Source: Planctomycetota bacterium | GTDB taxonomy: Bacteria; Planctomycetota; PUPC01; JACPCR01 | Assembly: GCA_027625095.1 (NCBI GenBank) | Contig: JAQBXN010000080.1 | Span: forward strand, 1 to 38,675 | DNA: 38,675 nt | Reading direction: 5' to 3' | Shown: in pieces, positions 26,057 through 33,600 of the stretch | How the letters are laid out: every line of letters begins with the position of its first letter | Position numbering within the stretch: the first letter of the stretch is position 1 | The notes under the pieces: generated by a model | What the model was told of the DNA's origin: nothing | Database searches by the model: none | What the model saw: only the letters and a program-made list of their open reading frames with translations | Translations under genes and position numbers: made by a program

Positions 26057-27193
26057 ATGCGCGTTCTTCAAGCTTACATATTTAAAGAATTCAGAACGAA
26101 TCTCCTTAGTGCGCTTGTGATCTTTACATCGCTCATGTTTCTCATGAACCTGTTAAAGGCACTCGGATTGGGCTTCTCAATCTTGCAGGTAGCCTCTTTC
26201 ATGGCTCATTATATCCCATACGTACTCACATGGTCGATTCCCATGAGCGTCCTGACCGCGACGGTCACAACATTTTCAAAATTCTCTGAAACTGGCGAGC
26301 TCATTGCCATGCAGAGCGGCGGCATCCATGCTCTGAGGCTGATGAAGACGCTGATTATAACTGTTTTCGGGTTGGTTATTTTTTCCGTTTACGCTAACGC
26401 CACTCTCATTCCTGAATCACGCATGCGTCTGAAAGATCTGCAGCGAAGTATGGGATTAGAACTTGCGATGGTGTTGCTGACTCAGAGGGGCGAAAAAGTG
26501 ATAAATCTTCCGCCTTACACTATCTATGTCGATAAAGTTGAGGGTCGGACGTTACATCACGTCGATATTCAGGCGCCCCTGGCTGGCACTACGGGTATCT
26601 CTGGCCATCCGGAAAGAATGCTGGTGATGAGAGCCCAAAGTGCCCAAATAAGCACAAAAGGCAATAGGGATATCGATCTACTGATGAGAGACGGCCATAC
26701 AGCGATTGTTGACTCCGATCTGTCTGCCACTGGGGTGGGGATTCCCCTGCCCCCCAGAGTCTGGTTCTGGGAAGAGGGTTCTATAAGTATTTCAGGCTCT
26801 GTCTCCAAGCCGGATTTTCTTCCCCCCAAGGATATGACGATAACTCAATTGAGAGACCAACTGCATCATCTGAGCGCGATGAAACGAACAGCCAGCACTG
26901 AAGAAGAGACAAACCGAATTGCCACAGAGATCCACACGAGAATATCTCTGTCTTTAGTGAGCTTTGTTTTCGTGATTCTGGGAGCCCCGCTTGGGATGCT
27001 GTGCAGGCGCGCGAACGCTGTGATTGCCTTTGGGGCGAGCCTTTTCTTGTCATTGGGGCTCTATTATCCTCTACTGTTATTAGGGCAGACTCTTGGGAAA
27101 AGAGGCTTTGAGCCGATGCTTGTCATGTGGGCGCCAAACGCTTTATTCACCGTCGTTGGTCTCATGCTTTTTCGCCTGGTGGTGCGGTCTTGA
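26057..27193 (+). CDS. lptF: LptF-like permease of the LPS export complex
   Basis: A 378-residue YjgP/YjgQ-family protein. In the Lpt system, LptF and LptG form the inner-membrane part of an ABC transporter (with LptB2) that extracts lipopolysaccharide for transport to the outer membrane. The typical order is visible: IFKEFRTNLLSALVIF and two further N-terminal helices, a motif ETGELIAMQSGGI, a periplasmic beta-jellyroll domain in the middle, then RISLSLVSFVFVILGAPLG and two C-terminal helices. The next gene starts one base after its stop. The assignment to LptF rather than LptG rests on order and similarity and could be reversed. Confidence 0.87.
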   Translation: MRVLQAYIFKEFRTNLLSALVIFTSLMFLMNLLKALGLGFSILQVASFMAHYIPYVLTWSIPMSVLTATVTTFSKFSETGELIAMQSGGIHALRLMKTLIITVFGLVIFSVYANATLIPESRMRLKDLQRSMGLELAMVLLTQRGEKVINLPPYTIYVDKVEGRTLHHVDIQAPLAGTTGISGHPERMLVMRAQSAQISTKGNRDIDLLMRDGHTAIVDSDLSATGVGIPLPPRVWFWEEGSISISGSVSKPDFLPPKDMTITQLRDQLHHLSAMKRTASTEEETNRIATEIHTRISLSLVSFVFVILGAPLGMLCRRANAVIAFGASLFLSLGLYYPLLLLGQTLGKRGFEPMLVMWAPNALFTVVGLMLFRLVVRS

Positions 27194-27194
27194 G

Positions 27195-28283
27195 ATGGTT
27201 GCCAGATTAGATTTGTACATCATCAAGAAATTCTGGATATTTTATCTGCTGGCCCTGGCAAGCATTCTGGGGATGTATGTGATCATTGATACCATTAATC
27301 GCCTGCCTGGGGTGTTGGCGCGCACCGCTACAGTCGGCTTTGCTGTGATGGACCTCATGTGTTTCTATGTCTCTCATATACCTATATTCCTGACTGAATT
27401 TGGCACTGCCATCACTTTAATCGCGGGAGTTCTTACCCTTTTCGATCTCCTGGGCAGAAATGAGTACTCGACCATGCTGTCCTCAGGAGTCTCCCCCCAG
27501 CGAGCTGGGCTCTGTCTTGTTCTGATTTCGATTTCTCCAAGCTTACTTTTCTGGGCCGCCTTGGAAAGAGTTGGCCCGGCCCTCCTCCCCTACTATCGAT
27601 ATTCGGAACTCCAGGTGAACTGCGAGGACTATCTCCAACCTGTTCACAATATTATGGTGAAGGATAAGAATTACAGGACTTTTATTATTGGGACATACAA
27701 GCCTGTTTCAGCCAGTCTTGAAGACATCTGGGTTCTTGCCCGGCCCGGCGGAAGTATCAGTTTGCACGCCAAATCAGGACGGTTTGCTGGACAGACCCTG
27801 GCTCTTGAGACCGCAACGGCATGGAAAACAACTCCCGAATCACAGAAGCGCCGCTCGCTGCCAACTGCCGAGGTAAAAACCAATTTGACGGAGGATGTCC
27901 TGCGGCGGCAATGGCTAGTTCCTCAACTGCTCTCGAGTGCTGAACTACTGCACCATGCTCAATTGCTAGATGGCTGGCCCGAAGCCGACTCTGCAACTAA
28001 AGAATTTTATCGACGCATGACCGAACTGCTTGAATCATGCGGTCTGATCCTGCTGACCATTCCAATCATCCTGTGGTTTAGCGAGCGGATTAAAGAAACG
28101 CAGTTGGCATGGTGGTTGGCGAAGCTCGCTGAGCGAGCCGTTCCGTTGATGATCTTCGGGTTATTTTTCTTGTTGAAATTGACTCTTGGTGCAGTCCTCT
28201 CCCCGGCGGCTGGCTCTTGGTCGCCGGTTCTAATTTTGAGTGGAGTGGGGACGTACGCATACTGTCGTCACAGACCTCTGTAA
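27195..28283 (+). CDS. lptG: LptG-like permease of the LPS export complex
   Basis: A 362-residue YjgP/YjgQ-family protein, partner of the preceding gene. It begins LDLYIIKKFWIFYLLALAS, has several N-terminal helices including the segment GRNEYSTMLSSGVSPQRAG, a periplasmic domain (about 150-270), and three C-terminal helices. ATG 27195 follows the upstream TGA by one base, so the pair is co-translated. It ends four bases before the convergent minus-strand gene at 28288, with no recognisable terminator between them. Confidence 0.87.
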   Translation: MVARLDLYIIKKFWIFYLLALASILGMYVIIDTINRLPGVLARTATVGFAVMDLMCFYVSHIPIFLTEFGTAITLIAGVLTLFDLLGRNEYSTMLSSGVSPQRAGLCLVLISISPSLLFWAALERVGPALLPYYRYSELQVNCEDYLQPVHNIMVKDKNYRTFIIGTYKPVSASLEDIWVLARPGGSISLHAKSGRFAGQTLALETATAWKTTPESQKRRSLPTAEVKTNLTEDVLRRQWLVPQLLSSAELLHHAQLLDGWPEADSATKEFYRRMTELLESCGLILLTIPIILWFSERIKETQLAWWLAKLAERAVPLMIFGLFFLLKLTLGAVLSPAAGSWSPVLILSGVGTYAYCRHRPL

Positions 28284-28287
28284 TCGT

Positions 28288-29478
28288 TCATTCGTGCATT
28301 GATTGGCAGGGGAGCAACTTTAGACTCAGACCACCTACCTTCGTCCCCTGCCCTTCAAGCAAGAGGGCGATTCCACCTGTAGCTCCCATTCTCATTCGCG
28401 AATGAAGTCGCTGGGTCCCATCAATTTCAACAGTTACGGTGTTCGCGAACCAAGTCACCTTGAATGGATGTGGCCGATCCGGTTCCAGATCGACCTCAGT
28501 CTTTACTGTCGGTGAATCAAGACTGGACGCCTGCAACATCAGCGGTGAAAGCTTCACTACGCAAGCACCATCAGTGAGGCGATTGAGTTGTGCTCGGCCA
28601 CGTACGGTCAGCCGGCCGTTTTCAGGGGCAATGAACCACCCCTCCAGTTTGTAATTTTTCCATTTCAGACCAACGAATGTGACGTGACAGGGTAATTCAT
28701 CGGAGAAGAGTACATACTCCCCTCCTCTGCCCCTCTGAGGCTCAGGGCCATTGAGTTCCCATACAATTGGCATTGTCTTGGGTGTCAGATCTACTTCGTT
28801 CTTACCTGTCGCAGATGAGTCCTCAATCCTCTTGAGAAGTTCGGCCTGCAGTTGGTAGGTTCTCATCCACTCAGCATCGGGTTGCCCCGAAAGCGTAACA
28901 GATTCGATCTTCACCTCAGTTCCCCATGCCCACAGGCCTGTAAAGCCGGCGGCATTCCCACGTGCCGGGCGCTCCTCGATGACATCGCCTCTCTTCAAGA
29001 TGAACTGGTTAACATCGAGAGAAATTTCAATCCGTGGAACATTACTCTTAATGAATTCGTCTGGAAGCAGTTCCGGTTTTTCATTCGACAAATTAAGGGC
29101 GCGATAGTCTGTTCGGACTTCAGCTTTTCCATCTCCGGAATCAAGCAGATGAATCCGTCCCGCAACAGAATCTCGGAAATTGATGACTAGTTTTACCTGT
29201 TCACGAAATTTGATTCTATGACGAATGCCCCTCCTTCCCATACCAGTCAGCTCGCCTTTTTCGATAATCCAATGTCCCCGCCCCGCATCCGCCGGATATT
29301 CCGTCCAGTCATCAAATTGGTCTGCGGATTCAAATGAATAATGGATTCGCACCCCACCTTGTGGCGGAAAGGTCACCTCCCCATGAAGACTTCTCTGCAA
29401 TGCCTCTTTTGCTGCATCGGCCAATTCGGGCGCGGCGGTCAACCAAGTTGAGAATATGGAGATTACGAGGGCTATCAC
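28288..29478 (-). CDS. Secreted beta-rich hypothetical protein
   Basis: A 396-residue protein with a signal peptide (MIALVISIFSTWLTAAPELA) and the composition of LamG/concanavalin-like beta-sandwich domains: HYSFESADQFDDWTEYPADA and WIIEKGELTGMG near the N-terminus, and FKVTWFANTVTVEIDGTQR towards the end. This resembles DUF1080-type modules, which bind or hydrolyse carbohydrates, but catalytic residues cannot be placed. The GTG start at 29478 lies four bases after the recN stop, so it is the last gene of a TPR - recN operon. Confidence 0.75.
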   Translation of the reverse strand: MIALVISIFSTWLTAAPELADAAKEALQRSLHGEVTFPPQGGVRIHYSFESADQFDDWTEYPADAGRGHWIIEKGELTGMGRRGIRHRIKFREQVKLVINFRDSVAGRIHLLDSGDGKAEVRTDYRALNLSNEKPELLPDEFIKSNVPRIEISLDVNQFILKRGDVIEERPARGNAAGFTGLWAWGTEVKIESVTLSGQPDAEWMRTYQLQAELLKRIEDSSATGKNEVDLTPKTMPIVWELNGPEPQRGRGGEYVLFSDELPCHVTFVGLKWKNYKLEGWFIAPENGRLTVRGRAQLNRLTDGACVVKLSPLMLQASSLDSPTVKTEVDLEPDRPHPFKVTWFANTVTVEIDGTQRLHSRMRMGATGGIALLLEGQGTKVGGLSLKLLPCQSMHE

Positions 29479-29482
29479 TCCC

Positions 29483-31174
29483 CTACCCCGTTCGCCGGAT
29501 TGACGCCGCTTCGGCCAACATTTCTCTGGCCTCTTCGATAGTCACCTTCGTGACACCGCTGCCACGGATCATTTCGGCCAACTCTTCCAGTCGTTCAGAT
29601 TCTTCCAGTAACACAGCCTTAATCAATGTACGGCCGCCCTGTGCTTGTTTGAAAATCTTGATGTGATGATTTGCAAAGGACGCAATCTGGGGAAGGTGGG
29701 TCACGCAAATCAACTGATGGTTTTCAGAAAGTTTTCCCAACTTGCTCCCAACGACAGAGCCAAGCCTGCCACCTACGTTCGAATCAATCTCATCAAAGAC
29801 CAAAACAGGAACACGGTCGGCTGCGGCAAGAATGGATTTTATCGCCAGAAAGACCCTTGATACTTCACCACCAGAAGCTACTTCTACCAGCGGATAGACT
29901 TGTTCACCAGGATTTGAACAAAATCCGAAGGCAACACGATCCAGCCCCGTTTCACTGGTTTCTTCCAGACCAGCACAGCGCCCGACCTTAATCTCAATGC
30001 TCGAGTTGGGCATCCCCAAGTGCTTCAACTCGCGGGCAATCTCCTTACCGAGCCTGTTTGCAGCCTTGACTCGCTGCTTGTGCAATATTTCGCCCAGCTT
30101 TTCTGTCTCTATCCGCTGTACCTTCAGTTGTTCAAAGATGTTCTCGGTTTCGCCCTCCTCTGCAGAGAGCTTGTCCAATTCTTTGCCCGCCTCTTCTGCA
30201 AATTCAAGGACTTGCGCCTCACTGTTTCCGTATTTCATTCGAAGCCGCATGAGTTCATCGAGCCTGGCCTGAATTTCTTCAAGCTGGTGAGGATCGTATT
30301 CCTGGTCGTAACAGAATTTCGAAAAATTGGTGGCAGCCTCCTGCACGTGCTGGGCGGCTTCATCCAGGTGGATAAGGCTCTCTGCCAGAAGTGGGTGCAG
30401 TGACTCGAAACCCGACGCGGACATTTTCAGACCGTGAATACGCTCGATCACAGAACCTTCAGCCTCCACTAATACGTCCTGCGCTTCCCCGGAAACCTTC
30501 AGGATTTCCTGCATCTGGGAAAACATGTCCTGCTGCCGCTGCAGTTCGTCAAATTCGCCCAGCCGGATTTCGGCTTCCGTGATTTCGCGGTGTTGAAACT
30601 CCAGAAGCTCGATCTGCTGTTTCCTTTGAAGTGTGGTCGCCGCCAATTGCTGTTGCCGCAAATTCAGTGAAAGCCACTTCTGATAACTCTCACGGAAAGA
30701 GTCCCGGGATTTTACGCAGCGTCCGAAATCATCCAGAAGCAAAAGCTGAGTTTCGGGATCAAGCAGGGCCTGCTCCTCGTGCTGACCATGCAACTCAACC
30801 AACGATCGTGAGATTTCACCAAGCCTTGTAGCAGTAACTAACTGATCATTAATCGTGCAGCGATTTCTACCGTTACCCTTGAGAGAACGACGAAGAATGA
30901 TCTCATCGCCCTCGAAGAGGCCATCTTCCAGATGTTCCCGCAAATGATCCTTCTGCAAGGAGTCCAGGATAAAGACACCTGTCACCGAACACTCGTCGGC
31001 GCCTTGACGTACCATGCTCGAGTTTGCACGCGCTCCCTGAAGGAACTTGATGGCAGAAATCAGCATGGACTTACCGACTCCGGTCTCTCCGCTGATGACA
31101 TTAAGCCCTTCGTGAAATTCAACGTCCAGAGAATCGATGAGGCCATAACTTTTTATCTGAAGCTCTACCAGCAT
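29483..31174 (-). CDS. recN: DNA repair protein RecN
   Basis: A 563-residue SMC-like ATPase of double-strand-break repair, close to the usual RecN length. Walker A GETGVGKS is at 29-36 after the N-terminal MLVELQIKSYGLIDSL. A long coiled-coil middle follows. The ABC signature SGGEVSRVFLAI and Walker B VLVFDEIDSNVGGR, with the family ending VTHLPQIASFANHH, lie in the C-terminal lobe. ATG 31174 follows the TPR gene's stop by two bases. RecN is generally SOS-controlled; I see no LexA box here. Confidence 0.96.
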   Translation of the reverse strand: MLVELQIKSYGLIDSLDVEFHEGLNVISGETGVGKSMLISAIKFLQGARANSSMVRQGADECSVTGVFILDSLQKDHLREHLEDGLFEGDEIILRRSLKGNGRNRCTINDQLVTATRLGEISRSLVELHGQHEEQALLDPETQLLLLDDFGRCVKSRDSFRESYQKWLSLNLRQQQLAATTLQRKQQIELLEFQHREITEAEIRLGEFDELQRQQDMFSQMQEILKVSGEAQDVLVEAEGSVIERIHGLKMSASGFESLHPLLAESLIHLDEAAQHVQEAATNFSKFCYDQEYDPHQLEEIQARLDELMRLRMKYGNSEAQVLEFAEEAGKELDKLSAEEGETENIFEQLKVQRIETEKLGEILHKQRVKAANRLGKEIARELKHLGMPNSSIEIKVGRCAGLEETSETGLDRVAFGFCSNPGEQVYPLVEVASGGEVSRVFLAIKSILAAADRVPVLVFDEIDSNVGGRLGSVVGSKLGKLSENHQLICVTHLPQIASFANHHIKIFKQAQGGRTLIKAVLLEESERLEELAEMIRGSGVTKVTIEEAREMLAEAASIRRTG

Positions 31175-31176
31175 GG

Positions 31177-32379
31177 CTACTTTTCTTTGTTGATCTCTTC
31201 AAGAGCTGCCTTGGCCTGGCTGGAAAATTCGCCAAAGTTATCAGCAATTCGACCAAGTGGTTTCCTCGCACGGCTGGCCTTGCCAAGCTTGATTTCGGTT
31301 AACGCTTTGTGCAGATGCACTTCGTCCAAATCCGACATCTTTGCCGCTTGCCTGAAATACCTGTAGGCAGTCGCGTAATCTTTCTGCAGGTAATATCCGA
31401 AGCCAAGTGTGTGCAGGTAATCAGAATTGTGAGGCGATTCGGAAACAGCCTTCCCGGCGAGTTTCATTGCTTCGGGAATCTTCTGGCCCTGCCTCATCAG
31501 CAGGTACGCCAACTGATTCTGCGCTTCCAAAAAATCCGGCGCCAGTTCCAATGCCCTGCGATATGCCGCTTCTGCCTCTGGGAATTGTTTGTTCCGAGAA
31601 TAGGCATAGCCGAGATTGAGCTGGGCAGCCTGGGCAGTCGGATTCAACCGAACAAGTTCCTGATATTGCTTAATCGCTTCGGGAATTCTGTTCCGTTCAA
31701 GGAGCATGAATCCGAGTTCAAATCGGATCTCCTCATCTCCGGGCGCTTCTTTTACTCTTTGAATTTGCGAGCCAAGTGCATATTCCCTCTGCCGCACCTC
31801 TTCGGTTGCCCTCATGAAAAGCTCCTGTCCGCCATTCACCGCCAGAATCCCGTCCTCCATCCCGCGGATAACACTAAGCGCCTGCTCCGGTCTCGCCGCT
31901 GAAAGGTGTGCTTGCGCCTCTCTTGCCTGATTTTCCCATTTCATCTCTTGCAACAATGGAGTTCCCACTTGAACTGTGACCTGCACGGGCTCGCCGCTCC
32001 CCTCCTCCTTTGAAGATTTTGTGGACTGACTTTTCTTAATGGACTTCAAAAGCCATTTGGCCTGTGCCTCCTCTTTGGCCTGCCTGCGACTCTCCTTCTC
32101 AAGTAGCTGTGTTACTCGCTCGCGGGCCTCTGCCACCTCCTTCGCACCTCTGGCATCTTCAGCCACTCGGCGTCGGTCCATCAGTTGGAGAAGAGTCTGC
32201 GCTTTCGAATGGTCCGGGTCAGCCTTAACGATCCGCCTGAGAAGGAGTTCTGAACGCTCATGGAGACCTTTCTCATAGAGCGACGCGGCCACTTCATATA
32301 ATTCATTCAGACCCGCAACTGCGAAATCTGAATACACTTGAGGCAAGCTCAGCAGAGCAGCAAAAAACAGGTATTTCAT
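31177..32379 (-). CDS. Periplasmic TPR-repeat protein
   Basis: A 400-residue exported TPR protein, first gene of the recN operon. Start ATG 32379 gives a signal peptide (MKYLFFAALLSLPQVYSDFA); the frame extends upstream to 32457 without it. Residues about 25-60 form one TPR-like pair, a Glu/Lys-rich coiled-coil segment (about 65-120) follows, and at least four clear TPR units run from about 190 to 370 (LGYAYSRNKQFPEAEAAY, LGFGYYLQKDYATAYRYF). Lengths and motifs are unexceptional; the partner is unknown. Confidence 0.85.
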   Translation of the reverse strand: MKYLFFAALLSLPQVYSDFAVAGLNELYEVAASLYEKGLHERSELLLRRIVKADPDHSKAQTLLQLMDRRRVAEDARGAKEVAEARERVTQLLEKESRRQAKEEAQAKWLLKSIKKSQSTKSSKEEGSGEPVQVTVQVGTPLLQEMKWENQAREAQAHLSAARPEQALSVIRGMEDGILAVNGGQELFMRATEEVRQREYALGSQIQRVKEAPGDEEIRFELGFMLLERNRIPEAIKQYQELVRLNPTAQAAQLNLGYAYSRNKQFPEAEAAYRRALELAPDFLEAQNQLAYLLMRQGQKIPEAMKLAGKAVSESPHNSDYLHTLGFGYYLQKDYATAYRYFRQAAKMSDLDEVHLHKALTEIKLGKASRARKPLGRIADNFGEFSSQAKAALEEINKEK

Positions 32380-32688
32380 AAGGATGTTTTGGGTTTCAAG
32401 GAATCGGAACGTGATTCTATTAGGGGTATCATTCCCTTCAACGCAAGTACCTGGCATCGGCGGGATTGGATCAAAGAGAACGCGTCATGGGGGGTTCTTA
32501 AAGAGCCCCCTCCCCTTTTATACAAGTGTTTTCCATCGGCGTTAGTGTCGATTGGGGAATCTTATAACCAAGCCAGCACCATGGAAGGGCATTACGCAGG
32601 GGATACTTGAACCGAGACCATGGACAACCAGAAGCGATTGATATTTCTGAGTTCATCCATATACTCCCGCCTCATTGATAACTTTTGT
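32380..32688. other. Intergenic region upstream of tRNA, contains its promoter
   Basis: About 310 bases between the TPR gene start (minus) and the tRNA. It must carry the leftward promoter of the TPR-recN operon, which I cannot place confidently, and the rightward tRNA promoter at 32638-32665. A GC-rich hairpin near 32491-32509 (GGGGTTCTT with AAGAGCCCC, one wobble) is followed by CTCCCCTTTTA; its role is unclear. I see no gene. Confidence 0.5.
32638..32665 (+). promoter_or_regulatory. Promoter of the initiator tRNA
   Basis: TTGATA (32638-32643) and TATACT (32660-32665) are separated by 16 bases, a good sigma-70-type pair. Transcription would start near 32672, about 17 bases before the tRNA. 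Confidence 0.55.
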
Positions 32689-32765
<77 letters not shown>

Positions 32766-32774
32766 TCTTCAGAT

Positions 32775-32809
32775 GCCCGTAAGTGATTCGAAATGTCTCG
32801 CTTACGGGC
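32775..32809 (+). terminator. Hairpin downstream of tRNA, probable terminator
   Basis: GCCCGTAAG (32775-32783) and CTTACGGGC (32801-32809) are exact inverse complements with a 17-base loop, ten bases after the tRNA. Only a weak T-rich stretch follows (GTTTGCGCTTC), so termination may be imperfect. Confidence 0.5.
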
Positions 32810-32994
32810 GTTTGCGCTTCTGGATGTTTTTTCGACCGGCTGGCTTTCTGCCAATCACTCCCCTGTCAGGGGCGGTGATGTGATTTAATCCCCACAGCAA
32901 GTCAGTGGAGGCTGATGACACCTCTGTTGTGAGGCTGGATTCCTTGCATCAGCCGATCACCTGATCGCCCGGTTCACCCGGGCATGTCCTGATG

Positions 32995-33600
32995 TCAACT
33001 TTTGTCCCCCAGTTCTTCCTTCAGGACAGCGTCTAAGCAAGTCGGGCAGATGCTATGGCTGAATTGAACGGGTGATCGGTCGCTGATGAAGGTTTCCATC
33101 TGTTCCCAGTAATCTTTGTCGTCACGAATAGCTTTGCAGTAGGAGCAGATGGGTATAAGACCCTTGAGCATGTGGTTTTCTGTTTGGGAAGCTTCCAACT
33201 GTAAGATACGTTCCGCGAGCTGACTCTGCAGATTCACCATTTTCACTCCGACCTGCACTCTTGCTCTTAACTCCTGCTCGTTAAACGGCTTCTTCAGGTA
33301 ATCGTTTGCCCCGGCGTCGAAGCCCTCGACAAGGTCGTCTGTCTGATCTTTTCCAGTAAGAAAAATGATGTAAACCGGATGCGCCGGTTCGATTCCTCGG
33401 ATGCGGCGGCAGACTTCGAGGCCGTCCATGACTGGCATCATCCAATCCAGGATGGCTACGAGGGGTTCGTCCTGGCTCTGGTATGCCTCCCAGGCTTCCT
33501 TGCCGTTGCGGGTCGCAATGACCTCATGTCCCCATCTCGCCAGGCTGGCTTCTATGAGTCTATGGGAGACGGGGTCGTCTTCAGCGAAGAGGATTTTCAT
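32995..33600 (-). CDS. Response regulator with C-terminal CxxC module
   Basis: A 201-residue protein. Residues 1-120 are a receiver domain with the acidic pair D8/D9, phosphoacceptor D52 (ILDWMMP), T82 and K104 before P105. A short coiled coil (about 122-145) leads to LKGLIPICSYCKAIRDDKDYW, with C152-x2-C155 and C185-x2-C188, a probable zinc-binding knuckle often seen at the end of receiver or GAF signalling proteins; it has no DNA-binding domain. Its ATG overlaps the kinase stop (ATGA at 33597-33600). It is probably the output or relay receiver of the adjacent hybrid kinase. Confidence 0.9.
   Translation of the reverse strand: MKILFAEDDPVSHRLIEASLARWGHEVIATRNGKEAWEAYQSQDEPLVAILDWMMPVMDGLEVCRRIRGIEPAHPVYIIFLTGKDQTDDLVEGFDAGANDYLKKPFNEQELRARVQVGVKMVNLQSQLAERILQLEASQTENHMLKGLIPICSYCKAIRDDKDYWEQMETFISDRSPVQFSHSICPTCLDAVLKEELGDKS

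Noticed and set aside
32491..32520. GC-rich hairpin followed by CTCCCCTTTTA as a terminator
   Set aside because: No plus-strand gene ends upstream of it and the T tract is short; its role is undetermined.
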